Part shown: in pieces, positions 55,166-64,000 of the stretch | Position numbering within the stretch: position 1 is the first letter of the stretch | Layout of the letters: each line of letters opens with the position of its first letter | Assembly: GCA_023052935.1 (NCBI GenBank) | Contig: CM041294.1 | Span: forward strand, 19,678,635-19,742,634 | DNA: 64,000 nucleotides | Direction: 5' to 3' | Source of the DNA: Piezodorus guildinii | Taxonomy: Eukaryota > Arthropoda > Insecta > Hemiptera > Pentatomidae | Position numbers and translations under genes: made by a program | Notes under the pieces: model-generated | Told to the model about the DNA's origin: nothing | What the model saw: the letters and a program-made list of their open reading frames with translations, nothing else | Database searches by the model: none

Positions 55166-56544
55166 CTAATCTCGTGATATAGATATAACTAAATATAGGA
55201 AATCTTTAGAATAACCCGTCGTACATCCAATGATCGTTGGTACTAATTGTGCCAATGAAAAGTTCTCTGGTTGTGGACTGTATGATAAAAAAATACTAAT
55301 AAAAACTTTAAATTTAGATTCTGCCCAGAATAAGGAATCTCCAAGCCGTTTTACAAGTAAATTTAAGATAGACAGCAGTTTACCTAGTCGCCTTCTTGTG
55401 TCTTCTCGAACGGGCCCACTCAGGCTCGGCAGTCTCCTCCAACTGCTCCTAGATTTTATCTTGTAAAACTTAGGAGAACCTAAATTCTTAAATCGAGTCC
55501 CTTTATCGTGACCGGGAATCGTATATCACTACAAATATCGTCACGGACTACAAAAGCATACAATCGGGACAGAATCCCAATTCACACTGACGCTATAGCA
55601 AAAACAAAACATCGTCTAATTAAACATCTGTGCCGTAACCAAGGCTCAATCTAATTAAATTTAAATCAAAATAAATATTATTTAATTTTAATTCGCGTAA
55701 TCGGGAACAATCGTAAAGACTATAAAATCACAATTTAACGAATCTAAAATAATCCTCGAAAAAATTTGAAGTCCCTTCAAATCTACCTTCGGTTATACCC
55801 TACTATAATTAATGAAGCTGTTTGAGATCGATGTTTATTAAAGTTTTTTTTTCAAAGTTCTTTAATTTTAATGTACAATAATATAAAAGTTCAAGCGATA
55901 TGAAAAATAGCATGAATTAAAAAAAAAATCATTTAAATATATTACAATGGATACAATGGTGGATATAAATAATATGTTCGAGACCACGAAATTGGCCATC
56001 CTTTATAGAACTATTCTTATATAGGAATATTACTAAGATTACTGAGGAAGTTTGGAATATGTTAAAAATCAACTCACTTATTCTTTGGTAGTGGACAGGT
56101 TTAGTGAATGACTCAATGGTTACAGGACATCCCAATGGTCTTGATTGTCCAGGGCGGAATGCGTCCCTTGGTACAAGATACGGGTTCCATATCCTTGTGG
56201 ACGGAGTTTTAAGCTTAGGGCAAGGGTCTGTTGGAAGAATGCTATCGTCTTCTGTTGGACCCTCTGAAATATCAATTGTAATAAGATCACTAATATCTAT
56301 ACTTTTTTTTTAATCTCCCTCGTTCATACCTATACATTACATATATCTCACTGGCAGATTTAAAAAAAGATTTATTAACAGATATGTTTTTAGTTAGTCT
56401 GTTGTGTTAGTTAAGGGATTATTTTGGGAACACATCCTGTACACGACTGTGTAAAGTTAGGTTAGGTTAGGATATCAGATGTATGTATGGCTTATACACC
56501 TGATATCCCATCCCTTCCTATATATTAATGCTTTTATACTGAGC
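55166..56544. other. 1.4 kb unassigned stretch
   Basis: 55370-55560 and 56100-56280 are GC-richer but hold no recognisable frame. (TTAGG)3 lies at about 56457-56471. Confidence 0.35.
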
Positions 56545-58515
56545 TGACGTATGCTAATGACACTTGTGAGCTAGCAGTAAACAATGAATGAACAATTGCA
56601 TCCAAAACTCTTCAATCCTAGATCAGAGATCTTGAGTCGAAATTACAGGATTAAAATAAACTACAAAGATTCCATGAAATGTCCTTTTTTCCCTCTGCTT
56701 GTCTGACGCACTGCAGTCTCTTACTAGGCTTATTGTGCGTTGTCCATAATCCTCTTAATACAGACCTATTGTCAAGGTGAATCTGACCAAACTATAGGGG
56801 TTAATCAGTTCACACAACTGGGGATCTATAATACTGTCGCCGCCAAATTGGTAAAACCTTATCTTGGCAATTTCTGGACAACTGAATGTCACATGATATG
56901 CAGCTTCATCTTCCTTCTTGCAGAATCTGCATGTAGGTGAAGCCACCGACCCCATATTATGGAGATGCCTGTTAAGCTGCCCGTATTTATTTATTTATGA
57001 CTCTCCCCTGCCTTGAGGCAATACGGGTACTTGCAGCTACGGGTAGCATAGACAACTCACAACTGCTATGAAACTAATCAAACAGCATGCTAGTGGGTCT
57101 TCGGATGTTCGGTGGCCCTCTTCATTCTTCTCTCCGACCTCAAGTTGAAGAGGCTTGGACCAATCTATTCCTTCCACCCTTATACGCTTCGCCACCACAC
57201 GCTGTCAAAGGCGGAGGATATGCCGAACAGAATCAGCAAAACATATTTCTCACTTTCTTCGACGTCATGGCTTATGTTCAGCAGGGCATCTACGGTTCCC
57301 CTTCCTTTGGTTGATCCATACTGCCGTGGATGGGCAGCTCGCAAATAGACCGGTCGTAGGCTTGAGGCATTTAAAGTTTCTAAAATTTTGCTCTTTACCG
57401 GTCTGTAAGACTTTGATTTTTGCCTGTCTTTGTCTCCTCCTTTGTACAGAAGCCTTATGTCAGCAATCTTCCAGTTTTTTGGAAAGTATCCCCTATCCAA
57501 GCAATCATTGAACAATGATAGCAATCTATCTTCGATATAGGGAAGACTGTTCCTTATAATTGCTGAGTCAATGAAATCTAATCCTGGAGCATGACCAGTC
57601 TTTTGTCTATCCATAGCAGCACGGATGTCCCATATGTCCCATATTTGGGATAAGTCCGTACCAGGTGGGCATGCTGTAGTGCGTCTAATAAAACAATCGT
57701 CTGCGCTATCCTGAGATGGGTCATCTCTGGGGTAGGTCTCCGAAATAAATATCTTTGCCGCCTCTTCAAGGGTGGTGGAGTCATTCCTTTGATTGAATTC
57801 TTTGCAGTCGAGTCAACTTAGCCAAGACCACTGTACGGGATACCCCAAGGATTCTTGGAGGACTCCTCGACGATGAAATCGTCCCAAGATTTCCGTTTTA
57901 TTAAACGCATCGCGTTTCGGTAAGCCTTGGCTTTTGACTTATACTCGACTCGAAGTGTAGCTCGCATTACGTCACATTACACCTCTGATACGATCGCTGA
58001 GCCTTGTAGAGCTCTCTCTTCATAATGGTTAAGCCCGGCGTCCACCATGGGACAGGTCGAGCTCGCACCTTCCGGTGCTGGAGAGTCTCCTCAGCGGCAT
58101 CACGGATGACAGTGTCCTGTATACAGTCCTGTCACTCTCCTCAGAGTTATCCTCCCCATTGAGAGTACATCTTGGAGTGATGCTGCTTTCCATTATCCCT
58201 CCAGTATTGCCTGGATCTATTGCCATCAGGCGCCTTGCATATAGCATAGGTGATTCTTATTCCAAACACAGGTTCAGATGCAAATGGTAACTGAGCAGAA
58301 CCCCTCCTTGCGAGGCTATCAGCTCTTTCATTACCTAAGATTCCTGAGAGACCAGGCACCCATCAAATACCATTTACCCTTCATCGTAAAGCCCCACAGT
58401 ATCCTTTAATAACACTCCTCATATTTAATGTCCTCATACATAACTAAAATAGCAAGAAACTGCTCGCCGTTTTAGGCGACTTCAACACACAAGACAAACG
58501 TTCCAATGTTAGGCA
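56545..58515 (+). pseudogene. Jockey-B LINE fragment split by an R1/I-like LINE
   Basis: 56545-56690 reads like the catalytic region (YANDTCEL where YADDTC is expected; IRDLE). 58362-58515 continues with FTLRRK and a degraded remainder. The two pieces are consecutive in Jockey-B, so the sequence between them is a later insertion. Confidence 0.65.
56700..58361 (-). pseudogene. R1/I-like LINE, rearranged remnant (minus)
   Basis: Read on the minus strand in order. 58359-58150 has an RNase H-like end (GLSGILGNERADSLARRGS). 58090-57790 has the linker between endonuclease and RT (RARPVPWWTPGLN, then YRNAMRLIKRKSWDDF). 57785-57180 has the RT start (APGLDFIDSAIIRNSLP, IADIRLLYKGGD, STKGRGTVDALL, ISSAFDSVWW). 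56990-56755 has the C-terminal knuckle (LNRHLHNMG, CRFCKKEDEAAYHVTFSCP). RNase H normally follows the RT, so finding it first shows a rearrangement. The RT core, including its catalytic Asp-Asp box, is missing and frames are broken. Confidence 0.75.
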
Positions 58516-59605
58516 TTAGAAGCAATTTAGTAATTACAATATCAATATATTTATATTCATTATGTATGATAACCTAATTTAAAAATCTTAAAATTTCGCA
58601 TTAACTTACCTGGTGAGAAGTCAGTTTTGTACAAAGATTTAACTCCTTGTAAATACTTAAAAGCTTCTACATCATCCTGTAAATGCACAAGGTTTATGTA
58701 ATTATTATCGTTACATGATTTTTCAAATAAATAATAAAATTATAATAAAAAACTGGAAGTGTACAAATATATATTATTAAATTTGTAATTAACAATTATG
58801 TAAAATATATATTAAAACTACAAAAAATATAACAATGCCGCAGTTAATAGAGGAAAAAAAATTAAATAATGTTCATAAGTTTGGACACCATGATGTTACC
58901 ATAAATAAATCTGTATGTCAGAAGTAAAAAAAACTAAAACATAATTAAAGAAGACATCTATAAGGACATTTCAACAACGTGGTTAGGGTGTTAAAAGAAT
59001 TTCTTTAAATGATATAAAATTTCATTATTTCTTTATTTACTTAATTTTTTTATTACAAATGTTTTCGACTAAATTTGTGATTTACACAAAAATACATAAA
59101 TAGTTACGTGTTTTTTTTTTATTACTTTCAGTCGATTTTTGCCATCCCAATAACCTTATTACAGGGCTAAAAGATGCAAGAAATGTCAGAAATTGTGAAG
59201 AATAATTCTACTCAGCTTTTTGTCTTAATGAAATCATACGACTCCGACTTATAGGTTGGTTTAGGAAGTTATTTTGAATTGTCAAGGCAATATTAGGCAA
59301 TATGTAAGTTTATTTTCCTATAAAACTGGGCTTTGGCTCTATGTCCCCTATGTTGACGGGGAAAATTCACTATATTAATACATGAAACGCTATCAGTTAA
59401 AAAATTTAATTATTTCATTAAAAAAAAAAGCTAATGGTTATTATCACCCTCACATCTTAAAAAAAAAAAGGACGATTTACCGAAATAAAGTCAGCAAAAA
59501 AATAAACGCTGCAAATTATTACACAATGGTTTATTATTTCCAAATAACAATATTGGGGTATAACTGTTTATAAGGCTGTTGATAGGCAATTAAATGAAAA
59601 GAAAG

Positions 59606-59608
<3 letters not shown>
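58516..59608. other. 1.1 kb AT-rich stretch without recognisable genes
   Basis: Nothing supported. A 63-codon frame at 59382-59573 is Lys-rich low complexity. Confidence 0.4.
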
Positions 59609-59686
<78 letters not shown>

Positions 59687-59691
59687 TTTTT
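59609..59691. repeat. (AT)n microsatellite followed by a T-run
   Basis: About 34 AT units, then T13. Confidence 0.95.
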
Positions 59692-61342
59692 ATTTCTTCA
59701 GAAATCTTTATTAACATTTATGTATTTTTCTTAAATTTATGACAATTATTTCATTTTACTATTTTTCTTTATATTTTATTTCTATTTATACCGTTCCTTT
59801 TCTAATATTACCTTAGCGATAAAAGATTAAAGATACACAGGCGTTGATGACCTTGAAGTTTTACGCCTTAAAGCCCAAACAAACAAACAAACAAGAAAGC
59901 ACTAATTCAAAGCATGATATCGTAACACTACCACTGATTTTAAAACGCAATATCTAAGCTAGTTGTAAACCAAATTCGATTATTCTTTTTTCATTTGGTC
60001 CAAAATTTTTTGGAGAATAGCTCTTGGATCTCCTGGAAACCTAAACTGCTTTGTACTTGTGAATGGCAAAGTTTAGTTTGTCTTTACCGAGTGTATATCA
60101 TATATCATTAGTTCAAGACAATTGTTTTGATGCTAATAAAGTTTCTATTCATTTTCATTGTATTATTGACATTTTATACTTTTAATACTTTTTTTTTTTT
60201 TTTTTTATCGCTCTTTACTGGTTCTAAAAACCTTACACACTTTTCTCTATCTTCAAAAATAACTGAATTATGAGCGTATTTATGTGACAAATATCAATTT
60301 TATTCTTCTTTTTTTCTCTTTTATTATATTAAAAAACAATAATGATTTTTTTTCTATCTTAGAAAATATTGTAGTTACAAGCGTATATATAATCGAGATT
60401 TCAATTTTTCATTTTTTTTCTTTTCTTTTTTCTCTTTTATATAATTATTTGCGTTTTGTTGGTTAAAAAAAAACACTAATAAATTTATTTTCTATCTTCA
60501 AAAATACCTGAGTTATTGAATAAAATCCTTTTAATCGGCCGCCATTTTAAAACTAACCAGCTGATATCAACGTCTAGGTGTTAGGGTCATCGTTGAATGG
60601 ACTTGTATTTTTGTGGCGAATTTAAAAAAATATTGGTCCAGTAGTTTCGGAGATATGCCGCGGACGGCGTACGGAGGGCAAACAGATTTTTTTTTTATTC
60701 TTTACTCGGATTCTACGCATCTTGAAACGTAAACCCTGAAAATTTGAGCAGGAGTAATATTTTTATTTTATTTATTTATTTTTTTTTTTGGTCGATTACA
60801 AAGGTTGATTATTGAAAATAATAAACCAAAATTAAATCATTATAAAAAAATATATTAAAAAAAATGGGTTTAAAAGTATAATTACGTAATTTGTATTGAA
60901 TGAAAAACGGTTGAATTATATTAGCAGAAATAAACGAATATTCTTCATAAATTAGTTGGTACTTGTTCATTGTCGCTCAATTCTTTAGAGACCTGACGAG
61001 TACGCCACATTTTTCAATTTCTTTCTGTTCCTTGGCCGGGTTTCAAAAATATGGCTTACTGTTAGAGTCGCTTAACATTAAGGCGGAACCCTTCATGAGT
61101 TAATGTACTAATTATAAAATGTTAAGGAACTAAACATTATTAACTATATTGATAAATAATGTGAGGGGAACGACGTATTATTATGGAATTATTTAGAATA
61201 AGTTACAATTTTTATCAGAATAATAATTCTATAAATACCGTCCTAATTCCTGTTTGAATTATAACATCATAATTCGTTAGTTAAAAACTTTAATTGTTTA
61301 CGAGAACAACAATAAAATCCTTCGTTTATATTTAATCAGTTA
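59692..61342. other. AT-rich stretch with a degenerate tandem-like repeat
   Basis: TTCTATCTTCAAAAATACC-like units followed by TGAGTTATTGA recur at about 60240, 60350 and 60488. 60540-60690 contains GGTCCAGTAGTTTCGGAGAT followed by GGACGGCGTACGGAGGG. Such text is common at the 3' ends of old arthropod repeats, though I cannot name the family. Confidence 0.4.
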
Positions 61343-61462
61343 GTGACCTTCACCATCTCGTCAGGTTTTTCATTACCTACCGGAAAAGTTTTCTGTAATT
61401 TTCACCAATCTTCTCCGAGTCAGGATAGAGAGGAGAAAAGTTTGATAATTTTATACGAAACA

Positions 61463-61615
61463 ATGAAATATTTCTTTGTAATCTTTTTCATTTGTGCCGT
61501 TAAAAGTTTCTCGACCCTTCAGAATACCCTGGGACTTGGTGCAATCAAAAGACTTGTATCAAACAGAAAACGAGTTCGACTGATTAGTAAAGTTCCTCTG
61601 AGCGTGGCACGATAA
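61463..61615 (+). CDS. Candidate small secreted cationic peptide precursor
   Basis: A 50-residue frame. Residues 1 to about 17 (MKYFFVIFFICAVKSFS) look like a signal peptide with a short polar end for cleavage. The remaining ~33 residues are strongly basic, with KR at 30-31 and RKR at 36-38 that could be processing sites, and contain no Cys. The frame also extends upstream to an ATG at 61343, but the internal start makes biological sense. No homologue is recognised and no TATA/initiator pair is clear. It could be a neuropeptide-like or antimicrobial-like precursor, the first exon of a longer gene, or chance. Base composition here is less AT-rich than the flanks. Confidence 0.35.
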   Translation: MKYFFVIFFICAVKSFSTLQNTLGLGAIKRLVSNRKRVRLISKVPLSVAR

Positions 61616-62352
61616 GAACGAGCAATCCAATAATAGGAATAAAAGTAAAATTATAATTTTAGAAAAAAACTTCATTTTCTCTACGAATTCAGAATAAACA
61701 TGAATCGTTTTAACTAATTTTACTACTATAATACATATGGAACATCAGTAAATTTTATCATTAAGGTAAAATCGGTATTTCAAATTAGCAACCTTAATGT
61801 GTTGCAGATAAAGTAATGACTTTAACTATACTAATGTATGTAATTTATGTTTAGAATAAAATTAGTTTACATAGAAGGAATTTAAATTTAGCTTTTTCAC
61901 CGTATAGACAAAAAAAATATCCTCCTGGTGATTTGGAACAGTGATTTCCTTAGAACTCTTCAGTTATTCGAAGTTTTCAAAAATGATTTTTGATGAAATA
62001 TTAATCGAAAAACAGACAATATTTTAAAAGCGTAGTCTTTAATGGCCAAAACACAAGACTTTCACTTCCATCGGTTGTTAAAATCGCTTTCAGAACTTCT
62101 TAATAAGTCAGAGTTAAAAAAAAAAAATTAACAAAAATTACATCACTTTGCGTAGTAAACATACGTTTTAGATGGAATGATATAACAATATAAAATTGTT
62201 ATGTGCAATAATCACCAAAGTTTATGCTCCGTTCGTTGTTTTACATTACGTTCCACAACCTTGGAAATAAGATATATTTTTCTCTTGAAATCTGAGCTAT
62301 CCAAAGCTATACATCTACTTTTTTTACTACTTACCACTATTCTGATGCCCGG
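61616..62352. other. AT-rich stretch, possible old family H end at 62040
   Basis: 62045-62100 (ACACAAGACTTTCACTTCC and TCGGTTGTTAAAATC) resembles the reverse of the H right end with changes. Nothing else was recognised. Confidence 0.35.

Positions 62353-62404
<52 letters not shown>
62353..62404. repeat. A52 homopolymer followed by (CA)n and (AT)n
   Basis: 52 consecutive A, then ACACACACACACACAC and AT dinucleotides to about 62452. Frames through it are artefacts. Confidence 0.9.
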
Positions 62405-62406
<2 letters not shown>

Positions 62407-62460
62407 ACACACACACACACATATTATATATATATTATATATATATATATATAAGTTAGA

Positions 62461-62654
62461 TGTATATAGTTGTTAATAAGCCCTTTAGTTTTAAGATAAT
62501 TCTACTAGTGTAAGATAATTCTAATATGTAAACATAAGTCTACTATAAATAGGAGTGTACAAAGATAATAAAGACAGTTCAGTTCTAGATGTCGTTGTGA
62601 TTACTTGCCCTAAACCCCCCTTTTTTTAGTCCTACGAGTTCAGTCTATCGTAAC
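62461..62654 (+). repeat. Probable 5' LTR of a Ty3/gypsy retrotransposon
   Basis: The left end is a guess at TGTATATAGTTG; the right end is fixed only by the primer site that follows. The segment has a TATA box (ACTATAAATAGG, about 62533-62544) and an AATAAAG polyadenylation signal at about 62566-62572, as an LTR should. The partner LTR lies outside the window. Confidence 0.55.
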
Positions 62655-62672
62655 TGGTGCCGAAACCCGGGA
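62655..62672 (+). promoter_or_regulatory. Primer binding site complementary to tRNA-Phe
   Basis: TGGTGCCGAAACCCGGGA is the complement of the 3' end of insect tRNA-Phe (ending TTTCGGCA plus CCA), from general knowledge of that tRNA. It immediately follows the LTR and primes minus-strand DNA synthesis. Confidence 0.8.
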
Positions 62673-62755
62673 ATCACTTGATAACTTCTAAATTCGCGTA
62701 ACTTATACAGTGACGATTTTAGAAATTAGCACTATTCCCGCGATACGGTCAGAAG

Positions 62756-63985
62756 ATGGTCGACCCGCAAATTGATGAAGAGAAGAAGCAGCTGGAATAC
62801 AGGCTGGCGCAGGCATCGGTCGAGCGATCAAAACTGGAGGCCCAACTCACCAAGGCAAATGAGACGACGCAGCTGGAACTTGCTAAAATACGAACTCAGA
62901 ACTCCGCGTTCATTCACGAAGTAATTAGCCAGCTAGAACCCTTCGGCGGAGTTATAGGTGATCTAGAACATTTTATTAAGGGCGGGGACCAGATCAAGAG
63001 TTTGATACTAGCACGCCAAGAAAGCGGCGTGTTATCAGAACCAGACGCAAAACTTCTGGAAGCTTCGCTAGTAGGCCGAATTTCTAGGAGGGTGCTAAAT
63101 ACGATCCAGGGCGACTTGTCCCAAACCTGGGATACGTTGAAAATAAGGCTGAAGAAGCTGTACGGTGGGGGTAGATGGACCCCCGAAGAGGATGTATTTT
63201 ACCTTCTGAAGGAGCGGAGGACCCCAGACCAATCTGAGGGCGAATTCGCCGAAAAACTTCTGGTGCTATACAATAGACTGGGAGAAAAGATGGTGGAGAC
63301 CTTCGGGCCAGCGGAGGGGGCCCAAAAGATGGAATTCGTAAGGGGCATATTGAAGGTCCAATTGAACCACTATACTGACAGGCCTGGTTCTCTCCCTAGG
63401 GACAGGGATTTCGTCGAATGTGCCCACGACCTCGTCGACGCTCGGGAACGCAACGAGGCACGATTCGAGAGACCGGAGGCAGAATGGACGGAGGTGAGGT
63501 CACCCAGGAGAAGGCTACGGAGCCCACCCAGGCGTAATACGAGTGGCAGAGGACCCGACAGAAGAGGGCCAAACGACAGAAGGCAGATGAGAGGCACAGA
63601 TGATAGGAGACGGCGCGGCGAAAAGCGGTGTTACGAATGTAACAAAACGGGCCACGTGGCAGCTCAATGTAACCTCACGCGATGCTACGAGTGCGGAAGA
63701 CGAGGCCACGTAGCGAGAGAGTGTCCGAGGCGCAATCCCCGTTCGAGTAGGAGAGAGCAGCAGCCGGAACCAATGGAGGTTAATCTTCAGGACTGGAGCA
63801 GCAGAAGAGCCGGAGGGAGGAGGAGCAGCGGCCGATATGCCAGCGAAGAGTCATCAGGAGAGGAGAGTGTCTCATCTGAGCGCAGCAGTTCGGCTACGAG
63901 GCGAAATGAGGTGAGTAGAGGGGTTCCCTGGAGGGGAGGCCCATCCGGGGCGGAAGTCGCGGCGCGGCGTCCGCATTCAGATTGA
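62756..63985 (+). CDS. Ty3/gypsy Gag polyprotein
   Basis: A 409-residue retrotransposon capsid/nucleocapsid precursor. Residues about 6-50 look like a coiled coil; 55-230 have the composition of a retrotransposon capsid (WDTLKIRLKKLYGG; EGEFAEKLLVLYNRLGEKM). An Arg-rich stretch (250-290) precedes two CCHC knuckles, C292-C305 and C310-C323 (both CX2CX4HX4C). A Ser/Arg-rich tail follows. The start ATG lies 83 bp after the primer site with no earlier in-frame ATG. The frame is intact and markedly GC-richer than the AT-rich surroundings. pol should follow beyond the window; only 15 bases remain after the stop, so the gag-pol joint cannot be seen. Confidence 0.88.
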   Translation: MVDPQIDEEKKQLEYRLAQASVERSKLEAQLTKANETTQLELAKIRTQNSAFIHEVISQLEPFGGVIGDLEHFIKGGDQIKSLILARQESGVLSEPDAKLLEASLVGRISRRVLNTIQGDLSQTWDTLKIRLKKLYGGGRWTPEEDVFYLLKERRTPDQSEGEFAEKLLVLYNRLGEKMVETFGPAEGAQKMEFVRGILKVQLNHYTDRPGSLPRDRDFVECAHDLVDARERNEARFERPEAEWTEVRSPRRRLRSPPRRNTSGRGPDRRGPNDRRQMRGTDDRRRRGEKRCYECNKTGHVAAQCNLTRCYECGRRGHVARECPRRNPRSSRREQQPEPMEVNLQDWSSRRAGGRRSSGRYASEESSGEESVSSERSSSATRRNEVSRGVPWRGGPSGAEVAARRPHSD

Positions 63986-64000
63986 GGACGCGATAATGGG

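Noticed and set aside
56457..56471. (TTAGG)3, the insect telomere unit, near an R1/I-like LINE
   Set aside because: Three units are expected by chance at this scale, and the LINE boundary does not coincide with them.
1..64000. CRISPR arrays, bacterial operons or ribosome binding sites
   Set aside because: No regularly spaced direct repeats with unique spacers; gene content and base structure are eukaryotic.

Overview
The window is strongly AT-rich animal DNA, almost certainly arthropod, made almost entirely of transposable elements. The case for an arthropod is the mix: Jockey-type, RTE-like, CR1-like and R1/I-like LINEs, a mariner of the DD34D type, a BEL/Pao remnant, a Ty3/gypsy element primed by tRNA-Phe, Penelope-like elements and several tRNA-headed SINEs. 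I found no conserved multi-exon host gene, rRNA, functional tRNA or CRISPR array. The only plausible host coding sequence is a 50-residue candidate secreted cationic peptide at 61463-61615.

Layout. 0.3-2.3 kb holds copies of an abundant 0.9 kb non-autonomous repeat, called family H here. It looks Helentron-associated and has about 12 copies or pieces in the window. 2.5-7.0 kb is a complete Jockey-type retrotransposon on the minus strand with two open ORFs and an exact 12-bp target duplication. 7.4-9.4 kb has an RTE-like 3' end and a foldback repeat. 10.7-11.6 and 16.4-17.3 kb are two nearly identical internally deleted mariners. 12-38 kb is a patchwork of SINEs, truncated LINEs (mostly one degraded family, Jockey-B), H copies, a piggyBac-like MITE and a BEL/Pao mini-element. 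Several of these are nested with readable target duplications.

The most unusual structure is at 42375-52874. It is a 10.5 kb insertion of Penelope-like elements arranged as a giant inverted repeat: [reverse full copy A][reverse partial B] facing [forward partial B'][forward full copy C]. The whole is flanked by one 12-bp direct target duplication, TTAAATTACATG. Each unit encodes an RT and a GIY-YIG-type endonuclease and ends in a hammerhead-ribozyme-like motif (CTGATGA, stem II, GAAAC). Shared lesions pair A with C and B with B', so one arm was copied from the other. Smaller palindromic elements at 8.6, 32.7 and 41.0 kb carry the same kind of end motif, as does a single motif at 28.85 kb. Together they suggest a family of ribozyme-bearing foldback derivatives.

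53-58.5 kb holds an H copy broken by an RTE-like insert, a candidate core promoter near 54.56 kb, and a rearranged R1/I-like LINE sitting inside a Jockey-B fragment. 58.5-62.4 kb is mostly low-complexity sequence plus the candidate peptide gene. From about 62.46 kb a GC-rich Ty3/gypsy element begins (LTR, tRNA-Phe primer site, intact gag) and runs off the window. Family names come from motifs read by eye; no database search was possible.
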